NCBI GenBank assembly: GCA_030833305.1
Contig: JAURHL010000026.1
Coordinates: forward strand, 1 to 15,164
Origin: Acidimicrobiales bacterium
GTDB taxonomy: Bacteria; Actinomycetota; Acidimicrobiia; Acidimicrobiales; Ilumatobacteraceae
Length of the DNA: 15,164 nt
Direction: 5' to 3'
In this document: piece by piece, positions 6,163 through 12,306 of the stretch
Numbering within the stretch: the stretch's first letter is position 1
Layout: each line of letters starts with the position of its first letter
Notes under the pieces: generated by a model
The model's database searches: none
What the model was told of the DNA's origin: nothing
Seen by the model: the letters and a program-made list of their open reading frames with translations, nothing else
Program-made: the position numbers and the translations under genes

Positions 6163-6915
6163 ATGTTCTTGTACGGCGTGGTCAACGCCTCTCCGGATTC
6201 GCTCAACGTCGATTCAATCGCCGTCGACGCTACCGCCGCCACCAGTCGCGGCGAATACCTGTTGAACAACGGATGCGACGGCATCGATCTCGGTGGCCAA
6301 GGCAGCACCGACAACGCCACCGTGGTGTCGTGGCAGGAGGAATGGGATCGACTGGAATCCATCGTGAAGGCTCTGGTCGCGTTCGGTGTGCCCTTGAGCA
6401 TCGACTCGTGGAAACCCGAGGTGACGCGACGCGCGTTGGCTGCCGGGGCCACCGTGATCAACGCCGCCGACGGCATGCAGACCGATGAGATGTGGCAGGT
6501 GGCCGCCGACTTCCGTGCGCCGATCGTGTTGCCGTTCCTGTCGGGCCCGAACCCCCGTGAAATGGAAATGGTTCGCACCGACCCCGTGAAGGTGATGCTG
6601 GAGTTCTTCGAAACCCAGCTCGCTGTCGCCGACCGATTCGGCTTGCGCGAACTCTGCATACTCGACCCCGGCACCGGCTTCGCGCCGTCGAACTGGCCGT
6701 GGGAGGAGCGATACGTCTACCAGAAGCACGTGTACTCCAATCTGTCCGCCCTTCGCACGTTCGGTCTTCCCCTCTACATCGCCCTTCCCTGGAAGGAAAC
6801 GGCCCAGCACGACGAACTCCTGGAGATCGTGTTGAAACAACGACCCGAATTCGGGCGCGGCCACTACCCCGAGAAGATCCGGCGGGTCGAACGATCGTTG
6901 GGTCTGGGCGACTGA
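6163..6915 (+). CDS. Divergent dihydropteroate-synthase-like protein (pterin-binding TIM barrel)
   Basis: 250 residues. The order of motifs is that of DHPS (FolP), which joins p-aminobenzoate to dihydropterin pyrophosphate: YGVVNASPDSL (4-14, Asn8), CDGIDLGGQGST (38-49, Asp42), PLSIDSWKPEV (77-87, Asp81), GATVINAADG (95-104, Asn100) and CILDPGTGFAP (165-175, Asp168). The pterin-pocket residues thus look kept. The ends differ from a working FolP: the ESTRPG loop reads QGSTDN, the SRK motif reads LPWKE (only Lys211 remains), and the chain stops about 39 residues later without an R-x-H-D motif. M. tuberculosis has a similar pairing, with DHPS paralogue FolP2 next to gpgS, and FolP2 is reported to lack DHPS activity. 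The role here is therefore uncertain. ATG 6163 is preferred because homology starts at once and TAACCT lies 7 bp upstream. The frame is open further back but only antisense to gpgS. Confidence 0.8.
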   Translation: MFLYGVVNASPDSLNVDSIAVDATAATSRGEYLLNNGCDGIDLGGQGSTDNATVVSWQEEWDRLESIVKALVAFGVPLSIDSWKPEVTRRALAAGATVINAADGMQTDEMWQVAADFRAPIVLPFLSGPNPREMEMVRTDPVKVMLEFFETQLAVADRFGLRELCILDPGTGFAPSNWPWEERYVYQKHVYSNLSALRTFGLPLYIALPWKETAQHDELLEIVLKQRPEFGRGHYPEKIRRVERSLGLGD

Positions 6916-6931
6916 GTCGCCGTAGGCCGCG

Positions 6932-7786
6932 TCAGCGCGTCAACGGCCCGCGCGGATACACCGCGTCGGGCGGAAGGCTGGTCTCCCAGCCGACCGGGCA
7001 CCGATCGGGGGCCACCTCGTTCAACGGCGCCAACACGAAACGACGTTCGGCGTAACGCGGGTGTGGCACCGCCAGGTTTCCGCCGTCGATCACCACGTCG
7101 TCGAAGAACAACAGGTCCATGTCGAGGGTGCGCGGTCCCCAATGGACGACCCGTTCGCGACCCGCGTCCGCCTCGATGCGGTGCAGCCAACGCAACAGCG
7201 CGTACGGATCGAGTTCGGTGTCGATCGCCACGACCATGTTGAGGTAGGCGCCCTGATTCTCGGGACCGCCCACCGGATCGGTCTCGAACACCTGGGACTC
7301 GGCGGTGACGCGATCGCCCAATCGTTCGAGAGCGAAGCGCAAGTAGCCGGCACGGTCGCCCATGTTGCTGCCGAGGGCGATGATCGCCTTGTGCGGGCTA
7401 CTGGACGAGAAGTCCGACCGCACTCGATACAGACGCACCGCGGTCGACCCGATGTCCTCGGGAATGGGCGGTTCCATCTTGGTGAGCGTCAAATCGACGG
7501 CGCGCACCAACGGGAACGACAGCACGACCTCGGTCATGTGTTGAGCCAAGCGCTCGAGCAACTGGTACCGCGTGTTGCGCGCCAACTCCGCGAGGGCCAC
7601 CGCCACCTCGCCGTAGTGCACCGTCTGCGTCAGGTCGTCGCTCTGGCCGGCGTCGTGGAGATCGACCTCGATGTCGACGTCGATCTGCAACGGTTGCGGT
7701 GTGACCCGCTCGTGATCCAGGACGCCGATGATGCTCACGACCCGCAAGCGCTCGATGAGGATGTGGTCCGTCGTTCGTCCCGTCAC
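6932..7786 (-). CDS. folBK: Fused dihydroneopterin aldolase - HPPK (FolB-FolK), folate biosynthesis
   Basis: 284 residues in two domains. Residues 1-120 are FolB, which converts dihydroneopterin to hydroxymethyl-dihydropterin: HILIERLRVVSIIGVLDHER, Glu26, TQTVHYGEV with Tyr58, LLERLAQHM with Glu78, and LTKMEPPIP with Lys103. These are the positions expected for pocket and catalytic residues. Residues 132-284 are FolK, which pyrophosphorylates that product: AIIALGSNMGDR (134-145), GPRTLDMDLLFFDD (217-230) with Mg ligands Asp222 and Asp224, and VPHPRYAERRFVLAPL (240-255). A short linker, RVRSDFSSSSPHK, joins them. The start is GTG 7786: an in-frame TGA lies 9 bases upstream and no ATG fits. Its product is the natural substrate of DHPS, and a DHPS homologue converges on it with a 16-bp gap. 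A TACCGT hexamer 8 bp upstream is its likely -10. Confidence 0.93.
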   Translation of the reverse strand: MTGRTTDHILIERLRVVSIIGVLDHERVTPQPLQIDVDIEVDLHDAGQSDDLTQTVHYGEVAVALAELARNTRYQLLERLAQHMTEVVLSFPLVRAVDLTLTKMEPPIPEDIGSTAVRLYRVRSDFSSSSPHKAIIALGSNMGDRAGYLRFALERLGDRVTAESQVFETDPVGGPENQGAYLNMVVAIDTELDPYALLRWLHRIEADAGRERVVHWGPRTLDMDLLFFDDVVIDGGNLAVPHPRYAERRFVLAPLNEVAPDRCPVGWETSLPPDAVYPRGPLTR

Positions 7787-7794
7787 GATCGCTC

Positions 7795-7804
7795 ACGGTA
7801 CCGT
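7795..7804. promoter_or_regulatory. Palindromic -10 region shared by folBK (-) and the M20 hydrolase (+)
   Basis: ACGGTACCGT is a perfect 10-bp palindrome. It offers TACCGT (TANNNT) on the + strand at 7799-7804, 6 bases before ATG 7811. It offers the same hexamer on the - strand at 7800-7795, 8 bases before GTG 7786. Only 24 bp separate the two start codons, so both messages would be leaderless or nearly so. I see no strong -35 on either side. Confidence 0.5.
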
Positions 7805-7810
7805 TGAGTC

Positions 7811-9067
7811 ATGGCCAACAGCACCGTTCGTTCGACGTTCGACCCCGCTCGCGTGGTGACCAGCCTGCGTGAACTCGCCGCGCGCACCGGTGGACCCGAG
7901 GGTTCGCGACGCTTGTGTTGGACCCCCGAATGGCTCGAGGCCCGCGCATTGCTGCGCGAGAGTCTGTCCACGTTGCCCGTCGAGGTCGACGTCGACGAAG
8001 CCGGCAACCTGTGGGCCTACCTGCGTGGCGAACGCCCCGACACGTTGGTGGTGGGCAGCCATCTCGACAGCGTTCCCAAGGGCGGCTGGCTCGACGGCGC
8101 GCTCGGCGTGATGGCGGGGCTCGAACTGTTGCGTTCGTTGGCCGCCGAGGGGACTCCGCCCGTGACCGTCGCCCTCGTGGACTGGGCCGACGAGGAAGGG
8201 GCTCGCTTCAGTCGCTCGTTGTTCGGATCGGCCGCGGTCATGGGAACGCTCGACGTGGAGATCCTGCGCGGACTCTCCGACAAGGAGGGCAACAAGTTGG
8301 TCGACATCCTCCCCCAGCACGGAGTCGACATCGACCGCCTGGACGGCGCGCGCACCCGACTACGCGACGTGAAGGCGTACGTCGAGGTGCACATAGAACA
8401 AGGACCCGTCCTCGAATCCCTGGGCAAGGGCATCTGCACGGTGACCGGCACCAAGGGCATCGAGCGCGAACGCCTCGTCTTCCGCGGGCAGGCCGCGCAC
8501 GCCGGAACGATGCCCATGCCGATGCGTCGCGACAGTTTCCGCGCCGCGTCGCGGTTCGCGTTGGCCGTCGCCGAGATCGGCGATCGTCACGACGGAGTCA
8601 CCACGGTGGGCGCGGTCGCCTGCAAACCCGGCGTGGTCACCGCGGTCGCCGGCGAGACCACCATCACCCTCGACATGCGCCACATCGACGCCGACGAGTT
8701 GGCCACCATGCTGGCCGAGAGTCGCGCCGCCGCCGAAGCCGCCGCCGAAGCCGAGGGTTGCACCGTGGAGTGGGAACACATCTTCCGCATCGCACCGATG
8801 CCGTTCCACCCCGCGTTGCTCGAGGCGGCGCGCGCCAGCGTGCGCGAGGTCGAAGGTCACGACGTCGAACTACCGAGTGGCGCTCTGCACGACGCCAGCG
8901 AGATGGCCCGCAGCGTGCCGACCGTCATGATCTTCTCGTCCTCGACGAACGGGTTGAGTCACACCAAGGAAGAAGACACCCCGGTCGACCACCTGCACAT
9001 GTCGGCCGATGCCTTCGATCGCACGTGCCGTCGGGCGATCGACGCGATCGTGGCGGGTCGGGTTTAA
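7811..9067 (+). CDS. M20-family Zn-dependent amidohydrolase (N-carbamoyl-amino-acid hydrolase/allantoate amidohydrolase type)
   Basis: 418 residues, the usual length for the HyuC/AllC group, which hydrolyse N-carbamoyl amino acids, allantoate, ureidoglycine or beta-ureidopropionate. Metal-site motifs are in order: GSHLDSVPKGGWLDGALGV (82-100) with His84 and bridging Asp95, DWADEEGARF (124-133) with Glu128/Glu129, VHIEQGP (193-199) with His194, and GLSHTKEED (381-389) with His384. The lid/dimerisation part shows HAGTMPMPMRRD (230-241) and CKPGVVTAVAGETTITLDMRH. SGALHDASEMA (356-366) is the late substrate-side motif. No signal peptide, so it should be cytoplasmic. No hydantoinase, allantoinase or transporter is adjacent, so the substrate cannot be named. 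The ATG follows TACCGT by 6 bp. The stop overlaps the gatB stop by 4 bp on the opposite strand. Confidence 0.88.
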   Translation: MANSTVRSTFDPARVVTSLRELAARTGGPEGSRRLCWTPEWLEARALLRESLSTLPVEVDVDEAGNLWAYLRGERPDTLVVGSHLDSVPKGGWLDGALGVMAGLELLRSLAAEGTPPVTVALVDWADEEGARFSRSLFGSAAVMGTLDVEILRGLSDKEGNKLVDILPQHGVDIDRLDGARTRLRDVKAYVEVHIEQGPVLESLGKGICTVTGTKGIERERLVFRGQAAHAGTMPMPMRRDSFRAASRFALAVAEIGDRHDGVTTVGAVACKPGVVTAVAGETTITLDMRHIDADELATMLAESRAAAEAAAEAEGCTVEWEHIFRIAPMPFHPALLEAARASVREVEGHDVELPSGALHDASEMARSVPTVMIFSSSTNGLSHTKEEDTPVDHLHMSADAFDRTCRRAIDAIVAGRV

Positions 9068-10530
9068 CCGCGCTTCGACTGCAGCAACGCGGTGACGGCC
9101 TTGCCGTCGGCCTTGCCCTTGCTCGCTTTCATGATGGCGCCCACCAAGGCGCCCATGGCCTTCTCCTCGCCGGCGCAGTACTTGGCCCACGCATCGGGTT
9201 GGGCCGCGATGGCGTCGTCGACGATGGCTTCCAACGCGGAGACGTCCATGGCCTCGAAGCCCTTGGCCGCGGCGATCACCTCGGCGTCGCCACCACCGTT
9301 GGCCACCAGTTCGGCCAGCACGGTCTTGGCCTGGGTCGAGGTCAACTTCCCGCTCGTTTCCATCACGATCATGCGCGCCAGGTCGGCCGCGGGAACGCTC
9401 GGTCGCGCACCCTGCTCGGCGTACGCCTCCTTCACGTGCACCAGCGCACGGGCCACGTCGGCGCCCGACTCGGCGACGGCGAGCACGTAGTCGTCCTGTC
9501 CGCGCTCGACCACCACCATCACCGCCTCGCCGTCGGCGGGAGCACCGGTCGCCCGCGACAGGCGCAGTCGACGCTCACGCGGGAGCATGGGAAGTGCCGC
9601 GCGCACGGCCTCGATCCATTCGGTGCCCGGATCCAGGGGAACCAGGTCCGGCTCGAGGAAGTACCGGTAGTCGTCGGCGTCCTCCTTCGTGCGCAGGGTG
9701 TGCGTGCGGCCATCGGTCTCGTCCCAGTGACGCGTCTCCTGCCGAATGGATTCGCCCGCTTCGATGAGAGCGATCTGACGGCGTGCCTCGTATTCGATGG
9801 CGCGACCGAGCGAACGCACGGAGTTGACGTTCTTGATCTCGCAACGCGTTCCGAGCGGCGCACCCGGCTTGCGCACGCTGACGTTGGCGTCGCACCGCAT
9901 CGAGCCCTCTTCCATCTTGGCGTCGCTCGCGCCGACCGCCACCAGAATCTGGCGGAGTTCGGTGACGTACTGCTTGGCCTCGTCGGGCGAGGCGATGTCG
10001 GGTCGGCCGACGATCTCGACCAGAGGTACTCCGGCACGGTTGAAGTCGATCAACGAGTGATCACTGCCGTGGATTCGACCACCGGTGCCACCGACGTGGG
10101 TGCTCTTGCCGGTGTCCTCCTCGAGGTGGGCACGCTCCACTCCGATGCGCTTGCCCCCGGGGAGCTCCAACCACCCGTCGACGTTGATGGGTTGGTCGTA
10201 CTGCGAGATCTGGTACGCCTTGGGCATGTCGGGGTAGAAGTAGTTCTTGCGGTGGAACGTGCTCGGTTGCACCGTGCAGTTCAGGGCCAGACCGATGCGC
10301 ATGGCGAGTTCCACCGCGTGCCGGTTCAGCACCGGAAGCGCGCCGGGCAGGCCGAGCGTCACCGGATCGATGTGGGTGTTGGGTTCGTCTCCGAAACGGT
10401 TGGCGCTGGCCGAGAACAACTTGGTCGCCGTCGCCAATTCCACGTGCACCTCGAGACCACACACCAATTCGTAGCCGTCGATCAGATACGAACCGTCGTT
10501 GGGTGCGACCACGATCTCGGCGGGGCTCAT
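9064..10530 (-). CDS. gatB: Asp-tRNA(Asn)/Glu-tRNA(Gln) amidotransferase subunit B
   Basis: 488 residues, normal for GatB. It is the tRNA-binding kinase/amidation subunit of GatCAB: it activates misacylated Glu-tRNA(Gln) or Asp-tRNA(Asn) with ATP and receives ammonia from GatA. Features: GLEVHVEL with Glu27 and His29, the opening of the GatB catalytic core; HRKNYFYPDMPKAYQISQYD; ERAHLEEDTGKS; LIDFNRAGVPLVEIV; MRCDANVSVR; EIKNVNS; and DYRYFLEPDL. A helical YqeY/tail domain at the C-terminus ends in GALVGAIMKASKGKADGK, the usual GatB finish. The ATG at 10530 overlaps the gatA stop by ATGA, indicating translational coupling in gatC-gatA-gatB. The 3' end overlaps the convergent hydrolase by 4 bp, leaving no room for a separate terminator. 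Confidence 0.97.
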   Translation of the reverse strand: MSPAEIVVAPNDGSYLIDGYELVCGLEVHVELATATKLFSASANRFGDEPNTHIDPVTLGLPGALPVLNRHAVELAMRIGLALNCTVQPSTFHRKNYFYPDMPKAYQISQYDQPINVDGWLELPGGKRIGVERAHLEEDTGKSTHVGGTGGRIHGSDHSLIDFNRAGVPLVEIVGRPDIASPDEAKQYVTELRQILVAVGASDAKMEEGSMRCDANVSVRKPGAPLGTRCEIKNVNSVRSLGRAIEYEARRQIALIEAGESIRQETRHWDETDGRTHTLRTKEDADDYRYFLEPDLVPLDPGTEWIEAVRAALPMLPRERRLRLSRATGAPADGEAVMVVVERGQDDYVLAVAESGADVARALVHVKEAYAEQGARPSVPAADLARMIVMETSGKLTSTQAKTVLAELVANGGGDAEVIAAAKGFEAMDVSALEAIVDDAIAAQPDAWAKYCAGEEKAMGALVGAIMKASKGKADGKAVTALLQSKRG

Positions 10531-11975
10531 GATCGACCTCCCGAGGAGTTCATGTGTCGTTCGAGGGCGGAAGCCACCTTGAACATGGGTTGCTCGCCCA
10601 ACGTGGACGCCATCACCTGCACACCGATGGGCAAACCGTCGCGGGATTCACCGAACGGAACGCTCATCGCGGGGTGTCCGGCCAGGTTGGTGGGGATCGT
10701 GTAAATGTCGCAGAGGTACATGGACAGCGGGTCGTCGGCTTTCTCTCCCACCTTGAACGCCGGAATCGGCGAGGTCGGCGTCAGCAACACGTCGGCCGTG
10801 GCGTACGCGCGCGCGAAATCGTCACTGATGAGACGGCGCACCTTCAGGGCCTTGCCGTAGTACGCGTCGTAGTAGCCGGCGGACAGCGCGTAGGTGCCCA
10901 ACATGATGCGGCGCTTCACCTCGTCGCCGAATCCGGCCGCGCGCGTGGCCATGTACATGGAGTTCGTATCGACCGCGTCGACCCGACGCCCGTAGCGAAC
11001 ACCGTCGTAACGAGCCAGGTTGCTGCTGGCCTCGGCGGGAGCGATGAGGTAGTACGCGGTGAGCCCGTACTTCAGCGACGGCAGTTCCACGTCGACGATG
11101 GTCGCACCAGCGGCGCGCAACGCGTCGAAGGCCGCTTCGAGGCGACCCAACACGTCGGGGTCCGCACCCTCGGGCATGTCGGTGATACGACCGATGCGCA
11201 TCCCCTTCACGTCGTGATCGAGGACGGACACGAGATCGAGCGGTCCCTGCGGGATGGACGTGGAGTCCAGCGGGTCGTGCCCCGAAATGGACTCCAGGAT
11301 CAACGCCGAATCGCGCACGTCGGCCGAGAACGGACCGATCTGGTCGAGGCTGCTGGCGAAGGCCACCAAGCCGTAACGACTGACGGTGCCGTAGGTGGGC
11401 TTCACGCCCACCACACCGCACAACGCCGCGGGCTGACGGATGGAACCGCCGGTGTCGCTTCCCAGGCTCACCGGAGCGAACGCGGCAGCCACGGCAGCGG
11501 CGCTTCCACCGCTCGATCCGCCGGCCACGCGCGAGGTGTCGCGTGGGTTCAGGGTGACGCCGAACGCCGAGTTCTCGGTGCTCGAACCCATCGCGAATTC
11601 GTCGAGGTTCGTCTTGCCGACGGACACCGCACCCATCGCGGCCAGGCGCGACACGACCGTGGCGTCGTACGGGGGCTTCCAGCCCTCCAGAATGCGCGAC
11701 GAGCACGTGGTGGGCACGCCCCGCGTGCACATGTTGTCCTTGAGCGCGATCGGCACCCCGGCGAGCGGCCCCGGGTCGCGACCGGCGGCCACCAGGTCGT
11801 CGATGCGCGTGGCGGCGGCACGAGCCTCGTCGGCCGTGACCAGATTGAACGCGTGGATGTCGGTCTCGCGCGCGGCGATGCGGCCGAGATGCGCCTCGAG
11901 GACGTCGATGGCCCGCACCGAACCGGCCCGCACGGCGGCGGCGATCTCGAAGGCGGTGGAAGGGGTCGCACTCAT
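10527..11975 (-). CDS. gatA: Asp-tRNA(Asn)/Glu-tRNA(Gln) amidotransferase subunit A
   Basis: 482 residues, normal for GatA. Amidase-signature enzyme that hydrolyses glutamine and passes ammonia to GatB. The Ser-cisSer-Lys triad is visible: Lys79 in GVPIALKDN, Ser154 in AGGSSGGSAAAVAA, and nucleophile Ser178 in GSDTGGSIRQPAALCG. These numbers equal the ones I recall for S. aureus GatA. Other family segments are KTNLDEFAMGSSTENSAFG, KPTYGTVSRYGLVAFASSLD and PTNLAGHPAMSVPFG. The ATG follows the gatC stop by 2 bp and the stop overlaps gatB by ATGA, so the three subunits should be made in equal amounts from one message. Confidence 0.97.
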   Translation of the reverse strand: MSATPSTAFEIAAAVRAGSVRAIDVLEAHLGRIAARETDIHAFNLVTADEARAAATRIDDLVAAGRDPGPLAGVPIALKDNMCTRGVPTTCSSRILEGWKPPYDATVVSRLAAMGAVSVGKTNLDEFAMGSSTENSAFGVTLNPRDTSRVAGGSSGGSAAAVAAAFAPVSLGSDTGGSIRQPAALCGVVGVKPTYGTVSRYGLVAFASSLDQIGPFSADVRDSALILESISGHDPLDSTSIPQGPLDLVSVLDHDVKGMRIGRITDMPEGADPDVLGRLEAAFDALRAAGATIVDVELPSLKYGLTAYYLIAPAEASSNLARYDGVRYGRRVDAVDTNSMYMATRAAGFGDEVKRRIMLGTYALSAGYYDAYYGKALKVRRLISDDFARAYATADVLLTPTSPIPAFKVGEKADDPLSMYLCDIYTIPTNLAGHPAMSVPFGESRDGLPIGVQVMASTLGEQPMFKVASALERHMNSSGGRS

Positions 11976-11977
11976 GG

Positions 11978-12292
11978 TCAGCCGTCCAAACCGATGATCG
12001 GTGGCACGCGGAACCGTCCGTCCTCGGCGGCGGGGGCATTGGCCAACACCTCGTCACGATCGAGGCTGGGCGCCACCACGTCCTCGCGGAACACGTTCGT
12101 CAACGGATACGGCTGTGTCATCGGGGCGACGTCGGACAGATCGAGGGAATCGATGTCGGCGAAATGCTCGAGCATCCCGGCCAACTGCCCGGTCATGCGG
12201 TTGATCTCGTCGTCGCTCACGTCGAGGCGGGCCAGGCGGGCCACCTTGGCCACGGCGGCGGCGGAGATTCTTTCGGAGGGGGTGTCGGGCAC
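11978..12292 (-). CDS. gatC: Asp-tRNA(Asn)/Glu-tRNA(Gln) amidotransferase subunit C
   Basis: 104 residues, matching the usual 95-105 of GatC, the small belt that holds GatA and GatB together. Typical features are ISAAAVAKVARLARLDVSDDE at the N-terminus, LAGMLEHFADIDSLDLSDVAP in the middle and FREDVVAPSLDRDEVLANAP toward the end. I chose GTG 12292 because homology begins about 8 residues later. The frame stays open to 12430, but that extension lies inside the alpha-galactosidase gene and has no GatC-like sequence. There is no Shine-Dalgarno; TAGCAT lies 8 bp before the GTG. The alpha-galactosidase on the same strand ends 11 bp upstream, so read-through from it is also possible. Confidence 0.93.
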   Translation of the reverse strand: MPDTPSERISAAAVAKVARLARLDVSDDEINRMTGQLAGMLEHFADIDSLDLSDVAPMTQPYPLTNVFREDVVAPSLDRDEVLANAPAAEDGRFRVPPIIGLDG

Positions 12293-12300
12293 GAGTCCCA

Positions 12301-12306
12301 ATGCTA
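12301..12306 (-). promoter_or_regulatory. Predicted -10 element for gatCAB, overlapping the alpha-galactosidase stop codon
   Basis: TAGCAT (TANNNT) on the - strand. Its first three bases are the TAG stop of the upstream alpha-galactosidase gene. It ends 8 bases before the gatC GTG, so the message would be leaderless or nearly so. This would let an essential operon be transcribed independently of the sugar gene. Confidence 0.4.

Noticed and set aside
6129..6674. N-terminal extension of gpgS
   Set aside because: It would run antisense through the DHPS-like gene and shows no glycosyltransferase homology; ATG 6128 gives the right length.
7915..10704. 929-codon + strand open frame across the M20 hydrolase and gatB
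   Set aside because: Arg/His/Gly-rich translation without domains; it overlaps the hydrolase out of frame and gatB antisense, both with complete catalytic motifs.
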